Origin: Limanda limanda
Taxonomy: Eukaryota; Chordata; Actinopteri; Pleuronectiformes; Pleuronectidae
Length of the DNA stretch: 64,000 nt
Assembly (NCBI RefSeq): GCF_963576545.1
Contig: NW_026870556.1
Location: 186,001-250,000, forward strand
Reading direction: 5' to 3'
Part shown: positions 37,851-51,254 of the stretch, in pieces
Layout of the letters: each line of letters starts with the position of its first letter
Numbering within the stretch: the first letter of the stretch is position 1
Translations under genes and position numbers: made by a program
The notes under the pieces: model-generated
The model's input: the letters and a program-made list of their open reading frames with translations, nothing else
The model's database searches: none
What the model was told of the DNA's origin: nothing

Positions 37851-38808
37851 GCAAGTAGGCTCTACCCCCACTAAATGGGGTAGCGCGCATCGATCGGTAC
37901 CATCCTTGAGCTTCTCCGACTTTCGGAAGGGTTAGGGTTAGGGTTAGGGATGAAAGCACATAGGAGAAAGAGATATTCTTGAATAACTTTTTTTGTGAAG
38001 GTCGGAGAGACTTGCAAGTAGGCTCTACCCCCACTAAATGGGGTTGCGCGCATCGATCAGTACCATCCTTGAGCTTCTCCGACTTTCGGAAGGGTTAGGG
38101 TTAGGGATGAAAGCACATAGGAGAAAGAGATATTCTTGAATAACTTTTTTTGTGAAGGTCGGAGAGACTTGCAAGTAGGCTCTACCCCCACTAAATGGGG
38201 TAGCGCGCATCGATCGGTACCATCCTTGAGCTTCTCCGACTTTCGGAAGGGTTAGGGTTAGGGTTAGGGATGAAAGCACATAGGAGAAAGAGATATTCTT
38301 GAATAACTTTTTTTGTGAAGGTCGGAGAGACTTGCAAGTAGGCTCTAACCCCACTAAATGGGGTTGCGCACATAGATCGGTACCATCCTTGAGCTTCTCC
38401 GACTTTCGGAAGGGTTAGGGTTAGGGATGAAAGCACATAGGAGAAAGAGATATTCTTGAATAACTTTTTTTGTGAAGGTCGGAGAGACTTGCAAGTAGGC
38501 TCTACCCCCACTAAATGGGGTTGCGCGCATCGATCGGTAACATCCTTGAGCTTCTCCGACTTTCGGAAGGGTTAGGGTTAGGGTTAGGGATGAAAGCACA
38601 TAGGAGAAAGAGATATTCTTGAATAACTTTTTTTGTGAAGGTCGGAGAGACTTGGAAAGTGGTTGCATCTGGACTAATTTGGGTCCTGCGGATCGATTGG
38701 TACCATCCCCGAGCTTGTACGACCTTCGAAAGAGGTCGACCGACGAAATTCCCCCAAATCTGAGGAGATATTCTTGAATAACTTTTTTTGTGAAGGTCGG
38801 AGAGACTT
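37851..38808 (+). repeat. 958 bp block, copy 1 (A, A157, A, A157, A, B)
   Basis: It contains GATCAGTACC, CTCTAACCCC and GCGCACATAGATC (near 38367) in successive monomers, and GGTAACATCC in the A at 38491. The front part is also related to 35618 onward at an offset of 2233 bp. Confidence 0.85.
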
Positions 38809-39603
38809 GCAAGTAGGCTCTACCCCCACTAAATGGGGTAGCGCGCATCGATCGGTACCATCCTTGAGCTTCTCCGACTTTCGGAAGGGTTAGGGTTAGG
38901 GTTAGGGATGAAAGCACATAGGAGAAAGAGATATTCTTGAATAACTTTTTTTGTGAAGGTCGGAGAGACTTGCAAGTAGGCTCTACCCCCACTAAATGGG
39001 GTTGCGCGCATCGATCAGTACCATCCTTGAGCTTCTCCGACTTTCGGAAGGGTTAGGGTTAGGGATGAAAGCACATAGGAGAAAGAGATATTCTTGAATA
39101 ACTTTTTTTGTGAAGGTCGGAGAGACTTGCAAGTAGGCTCTACCCCCACTAAATGGGGTAGCGCGCATCGATCGGTACCATCCTTGAGCTTCTCCGACTT
39201 TCGGAAGGGTTAGGGTTAGGGTTAGGGATGAAAGCACATAGGAGAAAGAGATATTCTTGAATAACTTTTTTTGTGAAGGTCGGAGAGACTTGCAAGTAGG
39301 CTCTAACCCCACTAAATGGGGTTGCGCACATAGATCGGTACCATCCTTGAGCTTCTCCGACTTTCGGAAGGGTTAGGGTTAGGGATGAAAGCACATAGGA
39401 GAAAGAGATATTCTTGAATAACTTTTTTTGTGAAGGTCGGAGAGACTTGGAAAGTGGTTGCATCTGGACTAATTTGGGTCCTGCGGATCGATTGGTACCA
39501 TCCCCGAGCTTGTACGACCTTTGGAAGAGGTCGACCGACGAAATTCCCCCAAATCTGAGGAGATATTCTTGAATAACTTTTTTTGTGAAGGTCGGAGAGA
39601 CTT
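38809..39603 (+). repeat. 958 bp block, copy 2, shortened by one A
   Basis: The first 640 bp (38809-39448) repeat 37851-38490, including GCGCACATAGATC near 39325. The A with GGTAACATCC is missing and the block goes straight to a B (39449-39603) of the TTTGGAAG type. Confidence 0.85.
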
Positions 39604-41521
39604 GCAAGTAGGCTCTACCCCCACTAAATGGGGTAGCGCGCATGGATCGGTACCATCCTTGAGCTTCTCCGACTTTCGGAAGGGTTAGGGTTAGGGTTAG
39701 GGATGAAAGCACATAGGAGAAAGAGATATTCTTGAATAACTTTTTTTGTGAAGGTCGGAGAGACTTGCAAGTAGGCTCTACCCCCACTAAATGGGGTTGC
39801 GCGCATCGATCAGTACCATCCTTGAGCTTCTCCGACTTTCGGAAGGGTTAGGGTTAGGGTTAGGGATGAAAGCACATAGGAGAAAGATATATTCTTGAAT
39901 AACTTTTTTTGTGAAGGTCGGAGAGACTTGGAAAGTGGTTGCATCTGGACTAATTTGGGTCCTGCGGATCGATTGGTACCATCCCCGAGCTTGTACGACC
40001 TTCGAAAGAGGTCGACCGACGAAATTCCCCCAAATCTGAGGAGATATTCTTGAATAACTTTTTTTGTGAAGGTCGGAGAGACTTGCAAGTAGGCTCTACC
40101 CCCACTAAATGGGGTAGCGCGCATCGATCGGTACCATCTTTGAGCTTCTCCGACTTTCGGAAGGGTTAGGGTTAGGGTTAGGGATGAAAGCACATAGGAG
40201 AAAGAGATATTCTTGAATAACTTTTTTTGTGAAGGTCGGAGAGACTTGCAAGTAGGCTCTACCCCCACTAAATGGGGTAGCGCGCATCGATCGGTACTAT
40301 CCTTGAGCTTCTCCGACTTTCGGAAGGGTTAGGGTTAGGGTTAGGGATGAAAGCACATAGGAGAAAGAGATATTCTTGAATAACTTTTTTGTGAAGGTCG
40401 GAGAGACTTGCAAGTAGGCTCTACCCCCACTAAATGGGGTTGCGCGCATCGATCGGTACCATCCTTGAGCTTCTCCGACTTTCGGAAGGGTTAGGGTTAG
40501 GGATGAAAGCACATAGGAGAAAGAGATATTCTTGAATAACTTTTTTTGTGAAGGTCGGAGAGACTTGCAAGTAGGCTCTACCCCCACTAAATGGGGTTGC
40601 GCGCATCGATCGGTACCATCCTTGAGCTTCTCCGACTTTCGGAAGGGTTAGGGTTAGGGTTAGGGATGAAAGCACATAGGAGAAAGAGATATTCTTGAAT
40701 AACTTTTTTTGTGAAGGTCGGAGAGACTTGGAAAGTGGTTGCATCTGGACTAATTTGGGTCCTGCGGATCGATTGGTACCATCCCCGAGCTTGTACGACC
40801 TTCGAAAGAGGTCGACCGACGAAATTCCCCCAAATCTGAGGAGATATTCTTGAATAACTTTTTTTGTGAAGGTCGGAGAGACTTGCAAGTAGGCTCTACC
40901 CCCACTAAATGGGGTAGCGCGCATCGATCGGTACCATCATTGAGCTTCTCCGACTTTCGGAAGGGTTAGGGTTAGGGTTAGGGATGAAAGCACATAGGAG
41001 AAAGAGATATTCTTGAATAACTTTTTTTGTGAAGGTCGGAGAGACTTGCAAGTAGGCTCTACCCCCACTAAATGGGGTAGCGCGCATCGATCGGTACTAT
41101 CCTTGAGCTTCTCCGACTTTCGGAAGGGTTAGGGTTAGGGATGAAAGCACATAGGAGAAAGAGATATTCTTGAATAACTTTTTTGTGAAGGTCGGAGAGA
41201 CTTGCAAGTAGGCTCTACCCCCACTAAATGGGGTTGCGCGCATCGATCGGTACCATCCTTGAGCTTCTCCGACTTTCGGAAGGGTTAGGGTTAGGGTTAG
41301 GGATGAAAGCACATAGGAGAAAGAGATATTCTTGAATAACTTTTTTTGTGAAGGTCGGAGAGACTTGGAAAGTGGTTGCATCTGGACTAATTTGGGTCCT
41401 GCGGATCGATTGGTACCATCCCCGAGCTTGTACGACCTTCGGAAGAGGTCGACCGACGAAATTCCCCCAAATCTGAGGAGATATTCTTGAATAACTTTTT
41501 TTGTGAAGGTCGGAGAGACTT
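39604..41521 (+). repeat. 1.9 kb tandem duplication, copy 1 (1918 bp)
   Basis: Markers in order: GCATGGATCGG near 39641, AAGATATATTC near 39885, a T6 monomer at 40248, CATCATTGAG near 40937 and the 156 bp T6 monomer at 41048. Its internal order resembles the end of the large HOR copies, so it was assembled from the same pool of monomers. Confidence 0.88.
41048..41203 (+). repeat. Shortest A monomer, 156 bp (two hexamers and T6)
   Basis: It combines the loss of one TTAGGG with the one-base T deletion. The equivalent monomer in the next block, 42966-43127, still has three hexamers. The hexamer was therefore lost or regained after the 1.9 kb duplication. Confidence 0.85.
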
Positions 41522-43445
41522 GCAAGTAGGCTCTACCCCCACTAAATGGGGTAGCGCGCATGGATCGGTACCATCCTTGAGCTTCTCCGACTTTCGGAAG
41601 GGTTAGGGTTAGGGTTAGGGATGAAAGCACATAGGAGAAAGAGATATTCTTGAATAACTTTTTTTGTGAAGGTCGGAGAGACTTGCAAGTAGGCTCTACC
41701 CCCACTAAATGGGGTTGCGCGCATCGATCAGTACCATCCTTGAGCTTCTCCGACTTTCGGAAGGGTTAGGGTTAGGGTTAGGGATGAAAGCACATAGGAG
41801 AAAGATATATTCTTGAATAACTTTTTTTGTGAAGGTCGGAGAGACTTGGAAAGTGGTTGCATCTGGACTAATTTGGGTCCTGCGGATCGATTGGTACCAT
41901 CCCCGAGCTTGTACGACCTTCGAAAGAGGTCGACCGACGAAATTCCCCCAAATCTGAGGAGATATTCTTGAATAACTTTTTTTGTGAAGGTCGGAGAGAC
42001 TTGCAAGTAGGCTCTACCCCCACTAAATGGGGTAGCGCGCATCGATCGGTACCATCTTTGAGCTTCTCCGACTTTCGGAAGGGTTAGGGTTAGGGTTAGG
42101 GATGAAAGCACATAGGAGAAAGAGATATTCTTGAATAACTTTTTTTGTGAAGGTCGGAGAGACTTGCAAGTAGGCTCTACCCCCACTAAATGGGGTAGCG
42201 CGCATCGATCGGTACTATCCTTGAGCTTCTCCGACTTTCGGAAGGGTTAGGGTTAGGGTTAGGGATGAAAGCACATAGGAGAAAGAGATATTCTTGAATA
42301 ACTTTTTTGTGAAGGTCGGAGAGACTTGCAAGTAGGCTCTACCCCCACTAAATGGGGTTGCGCGCATCGATCGGTACCATCCTTGAGCTTCTCCGACTTT
42401 CGGAAGGGTTAGGGTTAGGGATGAAAGCACATAGGAGAAAGAGATATTCTTGAATAACTTTTTTTGTGAAGGTCGGAGAGACTTGCAAGTAGGCTCTACC
42501 CCCACTAAATGGGGTTGCGCGCATCGATCGGTACCATCCTTGAGCTTCTCCGACTTTCGGAAGGGTTAGGGTTAGGGTTAGGGATGAAAGCACATAGGAG
42601 AAAGAGATATTCTTGAATAACTTTTTTTGTGAAGGTCGGAGAGACTTGGAAAGTGGTTGCATCTGGACTAATTTGGGTCCTGCGGATCGATTGGTACCAT
42701 CCCCGAGCTTGTACGACCTTCGAAAGAGGTCGACCGACGAAATTCCCCCAAATCTGAGGAGATATTCTTGAATAACTTTTTTTGTGAAGGTCGGAGAGAC
42801 TTGCAAGTAGGCTCTACCCCCACTAAATGGGGTAGCGCGCATCGATCGGTACCATCATTGAGCTTCTCCGACTTTCGGAAGGGTTAGGGTTAGGGTTAGG
42901 GATGAAAGCACATAGGAGAAAGAGATATTCTTGAATAACTTTTTTTGTGAAGGTCGGAGAGACTTGCAAGTAGGCTCTACCCCCACTAAATGGGGTAGCG
43001 CGCATCGATCGGTACTATCCTTGAGCTTCTCCGACTTTCGGAAGGGTTAGGGTTAGGGTTAGGGATGAAAGCACATAGGAGAAAGAGATATTCTTGAATA
43101 ACTTTTTTGTGAAGGTCGGAGAGACTTGCAAGTAGGCTCTACCCCCACTAAATGGGGTTGCGCGCATCGATCGGTACCATCCTTGAGCTTCTCCGACTTT
43201 CGGAAGGGTTAGGGTTAGGGTTAGGGATGAAAGCACATAGGAGAAAGAGATATTCTTGAATAACTTTTTTTGTGAAGGTCGGAGAGACTTGGAAAGTGGT
43301 TGCATCTGGACTAATTTGGGTCCTGCGGATCGATTGGTACCATCCCCGAGCTTGTACGACCTTCGGAAGAGGTCGACCGACGAAATTCCCCCAAATCTGA
43401 GGAGATATTCTTGAATAACTTTTTTTGTGAAGGTCGGAGAGACTT
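41522..43445 (+). repeat. 1.9 kb tandem duplication, copy 2 (1924 bp)
   Basis: It repeats copy 1 at an offset of 1918 bp, with the same ordered markers (GCATGGATCGG near 41558, AAGATATATTC near 41803, CATCATTGAG near 42855). It is 6 bp longer owing to the extra hexamer in 42966-43127. Confidence 0.88.
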
Positions 43446-46400
43446 GCAAGTAGGCTCTACCCCCACTAAATGGGGTAGCGCGCATCGATCGGTACCATCC
43501 TTGAGCTTCTCCGACTTTCGGAAGGGTTAGGGTTAGGGTTAGGGATGAAAGCACATAGGAGAAAGAGATATTCTTGAATAACTTTTTTTGTGAAGGTCGG
43601 AGAGACTTGCAAGTAGGCTCTACCCCCACTAAATGGGGTTGCGCGCATCGATCGGTAACATCCTTGAGCTTCTCCGACTTTCGGAAGGGTTAGGGTTAGG
43701 GATGAAAGCACATAGGAGAAAGAGATATTCTTGAATAACTTTTTTTGTGAAGGTCGGAGAGACTTGGAAAGTGGTTGCATCTGGACTAATTTGGGTCCTG
43801 CGGATCGATTGGTACCATCCCCGAGCTTGTACGACCTTCGGAAGAGGTCGACCGACGAAATTCCCCCAAATCTGAGGAGATATTCTTGAATAACTTTTTT
43901 TGTGAAGGTCGGAGAGACTTGCAAGTAGGCTCTACCCCCACTAAATGGGGTAGCGCGCATCGATCGGTACCATCCTTGAGCTTCTCCGACTTTCGGAAGG
44001 GTTAGGGTTAGGGATGAAAGCACATAGGAGAAAGAGATATTCTTGAATAACTTTTTTTGTGAAGGTCGGAGAGACTTGCAAGTAGGCTCTACCCCCACTA
44101 AATGGGGTTGCGCGCATCGATCGGTAACATCCTTGAGCTTCTCCGACTTTCGGAAGGGTTAGGGTTAGGGATGAAAGCACATAGGAGAAAGAGATATTCT
44201 TGAATAACTTTTTTTGTGAAGGTCGGAGAGACTTGGAAAGTGGTTGCATCTGGACTAATTTGGGTCCTGCGGATCGATTGGTACCATCCCCGAGCTTGTA
44301 CGACCTTCGGAAGAGGTCGACCGACGAAATTCCCCCAAATCTGAGGAGATATTCTTGAATAACTTTTTTTGTGAAGGTCGGAGAGACTTGCAAGTAGGCT
44401 CTACCCCCACTAAATGGGGTAGCGCGCATCGATCGGTACCATCCTTGAGCTTCTCCGACTTTCGGAAGGGTTAGGGTTAGGGTTAGGGATGAAAGCACAT
44501 TGGAGAAAGAGATATTCTTGAATAACTTTTTTTGTGAAGGTCGGAGAGACTTGGAAAGTGGTTGCATCTGGACTAATTTGGGTCCTGCGGATCGATTGGT
44601 ACCATCCCCGAGCTTGTACGACCTTCGGAAAAGGTCGACCGACGAAATTCCCCCAAATCTGAGGAGATATTCTTGAATAACTTTTTTTGTGAAGGTCGGA
44701 GAGACTTGCAAGTAGGCTCTACCCCCACTAAATGGGGTAGCGCGCATCGATCGGTACCATCCTTGAGCTTCTCCGACTTTCGGAAGGGTTAGGGTTAGGG
44801 TTAGGGATGAAAGCACATAGGAGAAAGAGATATTCTTGAATAACTTTTTTTGTGAAGGTCGGAGAGACTTGCAAGTAGGCTCTACCCCCACTAAATGGGG
44901 TTGCGCGCATCGATCGGTACCATCCTTGAGCTTCTCCGACTTTCGGAAGGGTTAGGGTTAGGGTTAGGGATGAAAGCACATAGGAGAAAGAGATATTCTT
45001 GAATAACTTTTTTTGTGAAGGTCGGAGAGACTTGGAAAGTGGTTGCATCTGGACTAATTTGGGTCCTGCGGATCGATTGGTACCATCCCCGAGCTTGTAC
45101 GACCTTCGAAAGAGGTCGACCGACGAAATTCCCCCAAATCTGAGGAGAGATTCTTGAATAACTTTTTTTGTGAAGGTCGGAGAGACTTGCAAGTAGGCTC
45201 TACCCCCACTAAATGGGGTAGCGCGCATCGATCGGTACCATCCTTGAGCTTCTCCGACTTTCGGAAGGGTTAGGGTTAGGGTTAGGGATGAAAGCACATA
45301 GGAGAAAGAGATATTCTTGAATAACTTTTTTTGTGAAGGTCGGAGAGACTTGCAAGTAGGCTCTACCCCCACTAAATGGGGTTGCGCGCATCGATCGGTA
45401 CCATCCTTGAGCTTCTCCGACTTTCGGAAGGGTTAGGGTTAGGGATGAAAGCACATAGGAGAAAGAGATATTCTTGAATAACTTTTTTTGTGAAGGTCGG
45501 AGAGACTTGCAAGTAGGCTCTACCCCCACTAAATGGGGTAGCGCGCATCGATCGGTACCATCCTTGAGCTTCTCCGACTTTCGGAAGGGTTAGGGTTAGG
45601 GTTAGGGATGAAAGCACATAGGAGAAAGAGATATTCTTGAATAACTTTTTTTGTGAAGGTCGGAGAGACTTGCAAGTAGGCTCTACCCCCACTAAATGGG
45701 GTAGCGCGCATCGATCGGTACCATCCTTGAGCTTCTCCGACTTTCGGAAGGGTTAGGGTTAGGGTTAGGGATGAAAGCACATAGGAGAAAGAGATATTCT
45801 TGAATAACTTTTTTTGTGAAGGTCGGAGAGACTTGGAAAGTGGTTGCATCTGGACTAATTTGGGTCCTGCGGATCGATTGGTACCATCCCCGAGCTTGTA
45901 CGACCTTCGAAAGAGGTCGACCGACGAAATTCCCCCAAATTTGAGGAGATATTCTTGAATAACTTTTTTTGTGAAGGTCAAAGAGACTTGCAAGTAGGCT
46001 CTACCCCCACTAAATGGGGTAGCGCGCATCGATCGGTACCATCCTTGAGCTTCTCCGACTTTCGGAAGGGTTAGGGTTAGGGTTAGGGATGAAAGCACAT
46101 AGGAGAAAGAGATATTCTTGAATAACTTTTTTTGTGAAGGTCGGAGAGACTTGCAAGTAGGCTCTACCCCCACTAAATGGGGTAGCGCGCATCGATCGGT
46201 ACCATCCTTGAGCTTCTCCGACTTTCGGAAGGGTTAGGGTTAGGGTTAGGGATGAAAGCACATAGGAGAAAGAGATATTCTTGAATAACTTTTTTTGCGA
46301 AGGTCGGAGAGACTTGGAAAGTGGTTGCATCTGGACTAATTTGGGTCCTGCGGATCGATTGGTACCATCCCCGAGCTTGTACGACCTTCGAAAGAGGTCG

Positions 46401-48231
46401 ACCGACGAAATTCCCCCAAATCTGAGGAGATATTCTTGAATAACTTTTTTTGTGAAGGTCGGAGAGACTTGCAAGTAGGCTCTACCCCCACTAAATGGGG
46501 TAGCGCGCATCGATCGGTACCATCGTTGAGCTTCTCCGACTTTCGGAAGGGTTAGGGTTAGGGTTAGGGATGAAAGCACATAGGAGAAAGAGATATTCTT
46601 GAATAACTTTTTTTGTGAAGGTCGGAGAGACTTGCAAGTAGGCTTTACCCCCACTAAATGGGGTAGCGCGCATCGATCGGTACCATCCTTGAGCTTCTCC
46701 GACTTTCGGAAGGGTTAGGGTTAGGGTTAGGGATGAAAGCACATAGGAGAAAGAGATATTCTTGAATAACTTTTTTTGTGAAGGTCGGAGAGACTTGGAA
46801 AGTGGTTGCATCTGGACTAATTTGGGTCCTGCGGATCGATTGGTACCATCCCCGAGCTTGTACGACCTTCGGAAGAGGTCGACCGACGAAATTCCCCCAA
46901 ATCTGAGGAGATATTCTTGAATAACTTTTTTTGTGAAGGTCGGAGAGACTTGCAAGTAGGCTCTACCCCCACTAAATGGGGTAGCGCGCATCGATCGGTA
47001 CCATCCTTGAGCTTCTCCGACTTTCGGAAGGGTTAGGGTTAGGGTTAGGGATGAAAGCACATAGGAGAAAGAGATATTCTTGAATAACTTTTTTTGTGAA
47101 GGTCGGAGAGACTTGCAAGTAGGCTCTACCCCCACTAAATGGGGTAGCGCGCATCGATCGGTACCATCCTTGAGCTTCTCCGACTTTCGGAAGGGTTAGG
47201 GTTAGGGTTAGGGATGAAAGCACATAGGAGAAAGAGATATTCTTGAATAACTTTTTTTGTGAAGGTCGGAGAGACTTGGAAAGTGGTTGCATCTGGACTA
47301 ATTTGGGTCCTGCAGATCGATTGGTACCATCCCCGAGCTTGTACGACCTTCGAAAGAGGTCGACCGACGAAATTCCCCCAAATTTGAGGAGATATTCTTG
47401 AATAACTTTTTTTGTGAAGGTCAGAGAGACTTGCAAGTAGGCTCTACCCCCACTAAATGGGGTAGCGCGCATCGATCGGTACCATCCTTGAGCTTCTCCG
47501 ACTTTCGGAAGGGTTAGGGTTAGGGTTAGGGATGAAAGCACATAGGAGAAAGAGATATTCTTGAATAACTTTTTTTGTGAAGGTCGGAGAGACTTGCAAG
47601 TAGGCTCTACCCCCACTAAATGGGGTAGCGCGCATCGATCGGTACCATCCTTGAGCTTCTCCGACTTTCGGAAGGGTTAGGGTTAGGGTTAGGGATGAAA
47701 GCACATAGGAGAAAGAGATATTCTTGAATAACTTTTTTTGTGAAGGTCGGAGAGACTTGGAAAGTGGTTGCATCTGGACTAATTTGGGTCCTGCGGATCG
47801 ATTGGTACCATCCCCGAGCTTGTACGACCTTCGAAAGAGGTCGACCGACGAAATTCCCCCAAATCTGAGGAGATATTCTTGAATAACTTTTTTTGTGAAG
47901 GTCGGAAAGACTTGCAAGTAGGCTCTACCCCCACTAAATGGGGTTGCGCGCATCGATCGGTACCATCCTTCAGCTTCTCCGACTTTCGGAAGGGTTAGGG
48001 TTAGGGTTAGGGATGAAAGCACATAGGAGAAAGAGATATTCTTGAATAACTTTTTTTGTGAAGGTCGGAGAGACTTGGAAAGTGGTTGCATCTGGACTAA
48101 TTTGGGTCCTGCGGATCGATTGGTACCATCCCCGAGCTTGTACGACCTTCGGAAGAGGTCGACCGACGAAATTCCCCCAAATCTGAGGAGATATTCTTGA
48201 ATAACTTTTTTTGTGAAGGTCGGAGAGACTT
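43446..48231 (+). repeat. Mixed A-A-B and A-B stretch with 475 and 1443 bp repeats
   Basis: GGTAACATCC recurs near 43657 and 44126. The part from 43921 to about 45.7 kb corresponds in order and markers to 48232 onward (offset 4311-4317 bp). A B monomer with CAAATTTGAGG (T near 45941) recurs exactly 1443 bp later near 47384, suggesting a 1443 bp (three A-A-B) duplication. Single-copy changes are more frequent here: GGTCAAAGAG near 45977, TTTTTGCGAAGG near 46298, CATCGTTGAG near 46523, GGTCGGAAAGAC near 47903 and CCTTCAGCTTC near 47968. Confidence 0.8.
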
Positions 48232-49823
48232 GCAAGTAGGCTCTACCCCCACTAAATGGGGTAGCGCGCATCGATCGGTACCATCCTTGAGCTTCTCCGA
48301 CTTTCGGAAGGGTTAGGGTTAGGGTTAGGGATGAAAGCACATAGGAGAAAGAGATATTCTTGAATAACTTTTTTTGTGAAGGTCGGAGAGACTTGCAAGT
48401 AGGCTCTACCCCCACTAAATGGGGTTGCGCGCATCGATCGGTAACATCCTTGAGCTTCTCCGACTTTCGGAAGGGTTAGGGTTAGGGATGAAAGCACATA
48501 GGAGAAAGAGATATTCTTGAATAACTTTTTTTGTGAAGGTCGGAGAGACTTGGAAAGTGGTTGCATCTGGACTAATTTGGGTCCTGCGGATCGATTGGTA
48601 CCATCCCCGAGCTTGTACGACCTTCGGAAGAGGTCGACCGACGAAATTCCCCCAAATCTGAGGAGATATTCTTGAATAACTTTTTTTGTGAAGGTCGGAG
48701 AGACTTGCAAGTAGGCTCTACCCCCACTAAATGGGGTAGCGCGCATCGATCGGTACCATCCTTGAGCTTCTCCGACTTTCGGAAGGGTTAGGGTTAGGGT
48801 TAGGGATGAAAGCACATTGGAGAAAGAGATATTCTTGAATAACTTTTTTTGTGAAGGTCGGAGAGACTTGGAAAGTGGTTGCATCTGGACTAATTTGGGT
48901 CCTGCGGATCGATTGGTACCATCCCCGAGCTTGTACGACCTTCGGAAGAGGTCGACCGACGAAATTCCCCCAAATCTGAGGAGATATTCTTGAATAACTT
49001 TTTTTGTGAAGGTCGGAGAGACTTGCAAGTAGGCTCTACCCCCACTAAATGGGGTAGCGCGCATCGATCGGTACCATCCTTGAGCTTCTCCGACTTTCGG
49101 AAGGGTTAGGGTTAGGGTTAGGGATGAAAGCACATAGGAGAAAGAGATATTCTTGAATAACTTTTTTTGTGAAGGTCGGAGAGACTTGCAAGTAGGCTCT
49201 ACCCCCACTAAATGGGGTTGCGCGCATCGATCGGTACCATCCTTGAGCTTCTCCGACTTTCGGAAGGGTTAGGGTTAGGGTTAGGGATGAAAGCACATAG
49301 GAGAAAGAGATATTCTTGAATAACTTTTTTTGTGAAGGTCGGAGAGACTTGGAAAGTGGTTGCATCTGGACTAATTTGGGTCCTGCGGATCGATTGGTAC
49401 CATCCCCGAGCTTGTACGACCTTCGAAAGAGGTCGACCGACGAAATTCCCCCAAATCTGAGGAGAGATTCTTGAATAACTTTTTTTGTGAAGGTCGGAGA
49501 GACTTGCAAGTAGGCTCTACCCCCACTAAATGGGGTAGCGCGCATCGATCGGTACCATCCTTGAGCTTCTCCGACTTTCGGAAGGGTTAGGGTTAGGGTT
49601 AGGGATGAAAGCACATAGGAGAAAGAGATATTCTTGAATAACTTTTTTTGTGAAGGTCGGAGAGACTTGGAAAGTGGTTGCATCTGGACTAATTTGGGTC
49701 CTGCGGATCGATTGGTACCATCCCCGAGCTTGTACGACCTTCGGAAGAGGTCGACCGACGAAATTCCCCCAAATCTGAGGAGATATTCTTGAATAACTTT
49801 TTTTGTGAAGGTCGGAGAGACTT
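48232..49823 (+). repeat. 1592 bp tandem duplication, copy 1
   Basis: Order: A, A157, B, A, B, A, A, B, A, B, summing to 1592 bp. Markers are GGTAACATCC near 48440, CACATTGGAG near 48814 and GGAGAGATTC near 49463. Confidence 0.87.
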
Positions 49824-51254
49824 GCAAGTAGGCTCTACCCCCACTAAATGGGGTAGCGCGCATCGATCGGTACCATCCTTGAGCTTCTCCGACTTTCGGA
49901 AGGGTTAGGGTTAGGGTTAGGGATGAAAGCACATAGGAGAAAGAGATATTCTTGAATAACTTTTTTTGTGAAGGTCGGAGAGACTTGCAAGTAGGCTCTA
50001 CCCCCACTAAATGGGGTTGCGCGCATCGATCGGTAACATCCTTGAGCTTCTCCGACTTTCGGAAGGGTTAGGGTTAGGGATGAAAGCACATAGGAGAAAG
50101 AGATATTCTTGAATAACTTTTTTTGTGAAGGTCGGAGAGACTTGCAAAGTGGTTGCATCTGGACTAATTTGGGTCCTGCGGATCGATTGGTACCATCCCC
50201 GAGCTTGTACGACCTTCGGAAGAGGTCGACCGACGAAATTCCCCCAAATCTGAGGAGATATTCTTGAATAACTTTTTTTGTGAAGGTCGGAGAGACTTGC
50301 AAGTAGGCTCTACCCCCACTAAATGGGGTAGCGCGCATCGATCGGTACCATCCTTGAGCTTCTCCGACTTTCGGAAGGGTTAGGGTTAGGGTTAGGGATG
50401 AAAGCACATTGGAGAAAGAGATATTCTTGAATAACTTTTTTTGTGAAGGTCGGAGAGACTTGGAAAGTGGTTGCATCTGGACTAATTTGGGTCCTGCGGA
50501 TCGATTGGTACCATCCCCGAGCTTGTACGACCTTCGGAAGAGGTCGACCGACGAAATTCCCCCAAATCTGAGGAGATATTCTTGAATAACTTTTTTTGTG
50601 AAGGTCGGAGAGACTTGCAAGTAGGCTCTACCCCCACTAAATGGGGTAGCGCGCATCGATCGGTACCATCCTTGAGCTTCTCCGACTTTCGGAAGGGTTA
50701 GGGTTAGGGATGAAAGCACATAGGAGAAAGAGATATTCTTGAATAACTTTTTTTGTGAAGGTCGGAGAGACTTGCAAGTAGGCTCTACCCCCACTAAATG
50801 GGGTTGCGCGCATCGATCGGTACTATCCTTGAGCTTCTCCGACTTTCGGAAGGGTTAGGGTTAGGGTTAGGGATGAAAGCACATAGGAGAAAGAGATATT
50901 CTTGAATAACTTTTTTTGTGAAGGTCGGAGAGACTTGGAAAGTGGTTGCATCTGGACTAATTTGGGTCCTGCGGATCGATTGGTACCATCCCCGAGCTTG
51001 TACGACCTTCGAAAGAGGTCGACCGACGAAATTCCCCCAAATCTGAGGAGAGATTCTTGAATAACTTTTTTTGTGAAGGTCGGAGAGACTTGCAAGTAGG
51101 CTCTACCCCCACTAAATGGGGTAGCGCGCATCGATCGGTACCATCCTTGAGCTTCTCCGACTTTCGGAAGGGTTAGGGTTAGGGTTAGGGATGAAAGCAC
51201 ATAGGAGAAAGAGATATTCTTGAATAACTTTTTTTGTGAAGGTCGGAGAGACTT
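49824..51254 (+). repeat. 1592 bp tandem duplication, copy 2 (partial)
   Basis: It repeats copy 1 with GGTAACATCC near 50032, CACATTGGAG near 50406 and GGAGAGATTC near 51050. The A at 50617 has two hexamers (three in copy 1). After 51254 an A follows where copy 1 had a B. The B at 50144 begins GCAAAG instead of GGAAAG, an A-like base at position 2. Confidence 0.83.
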
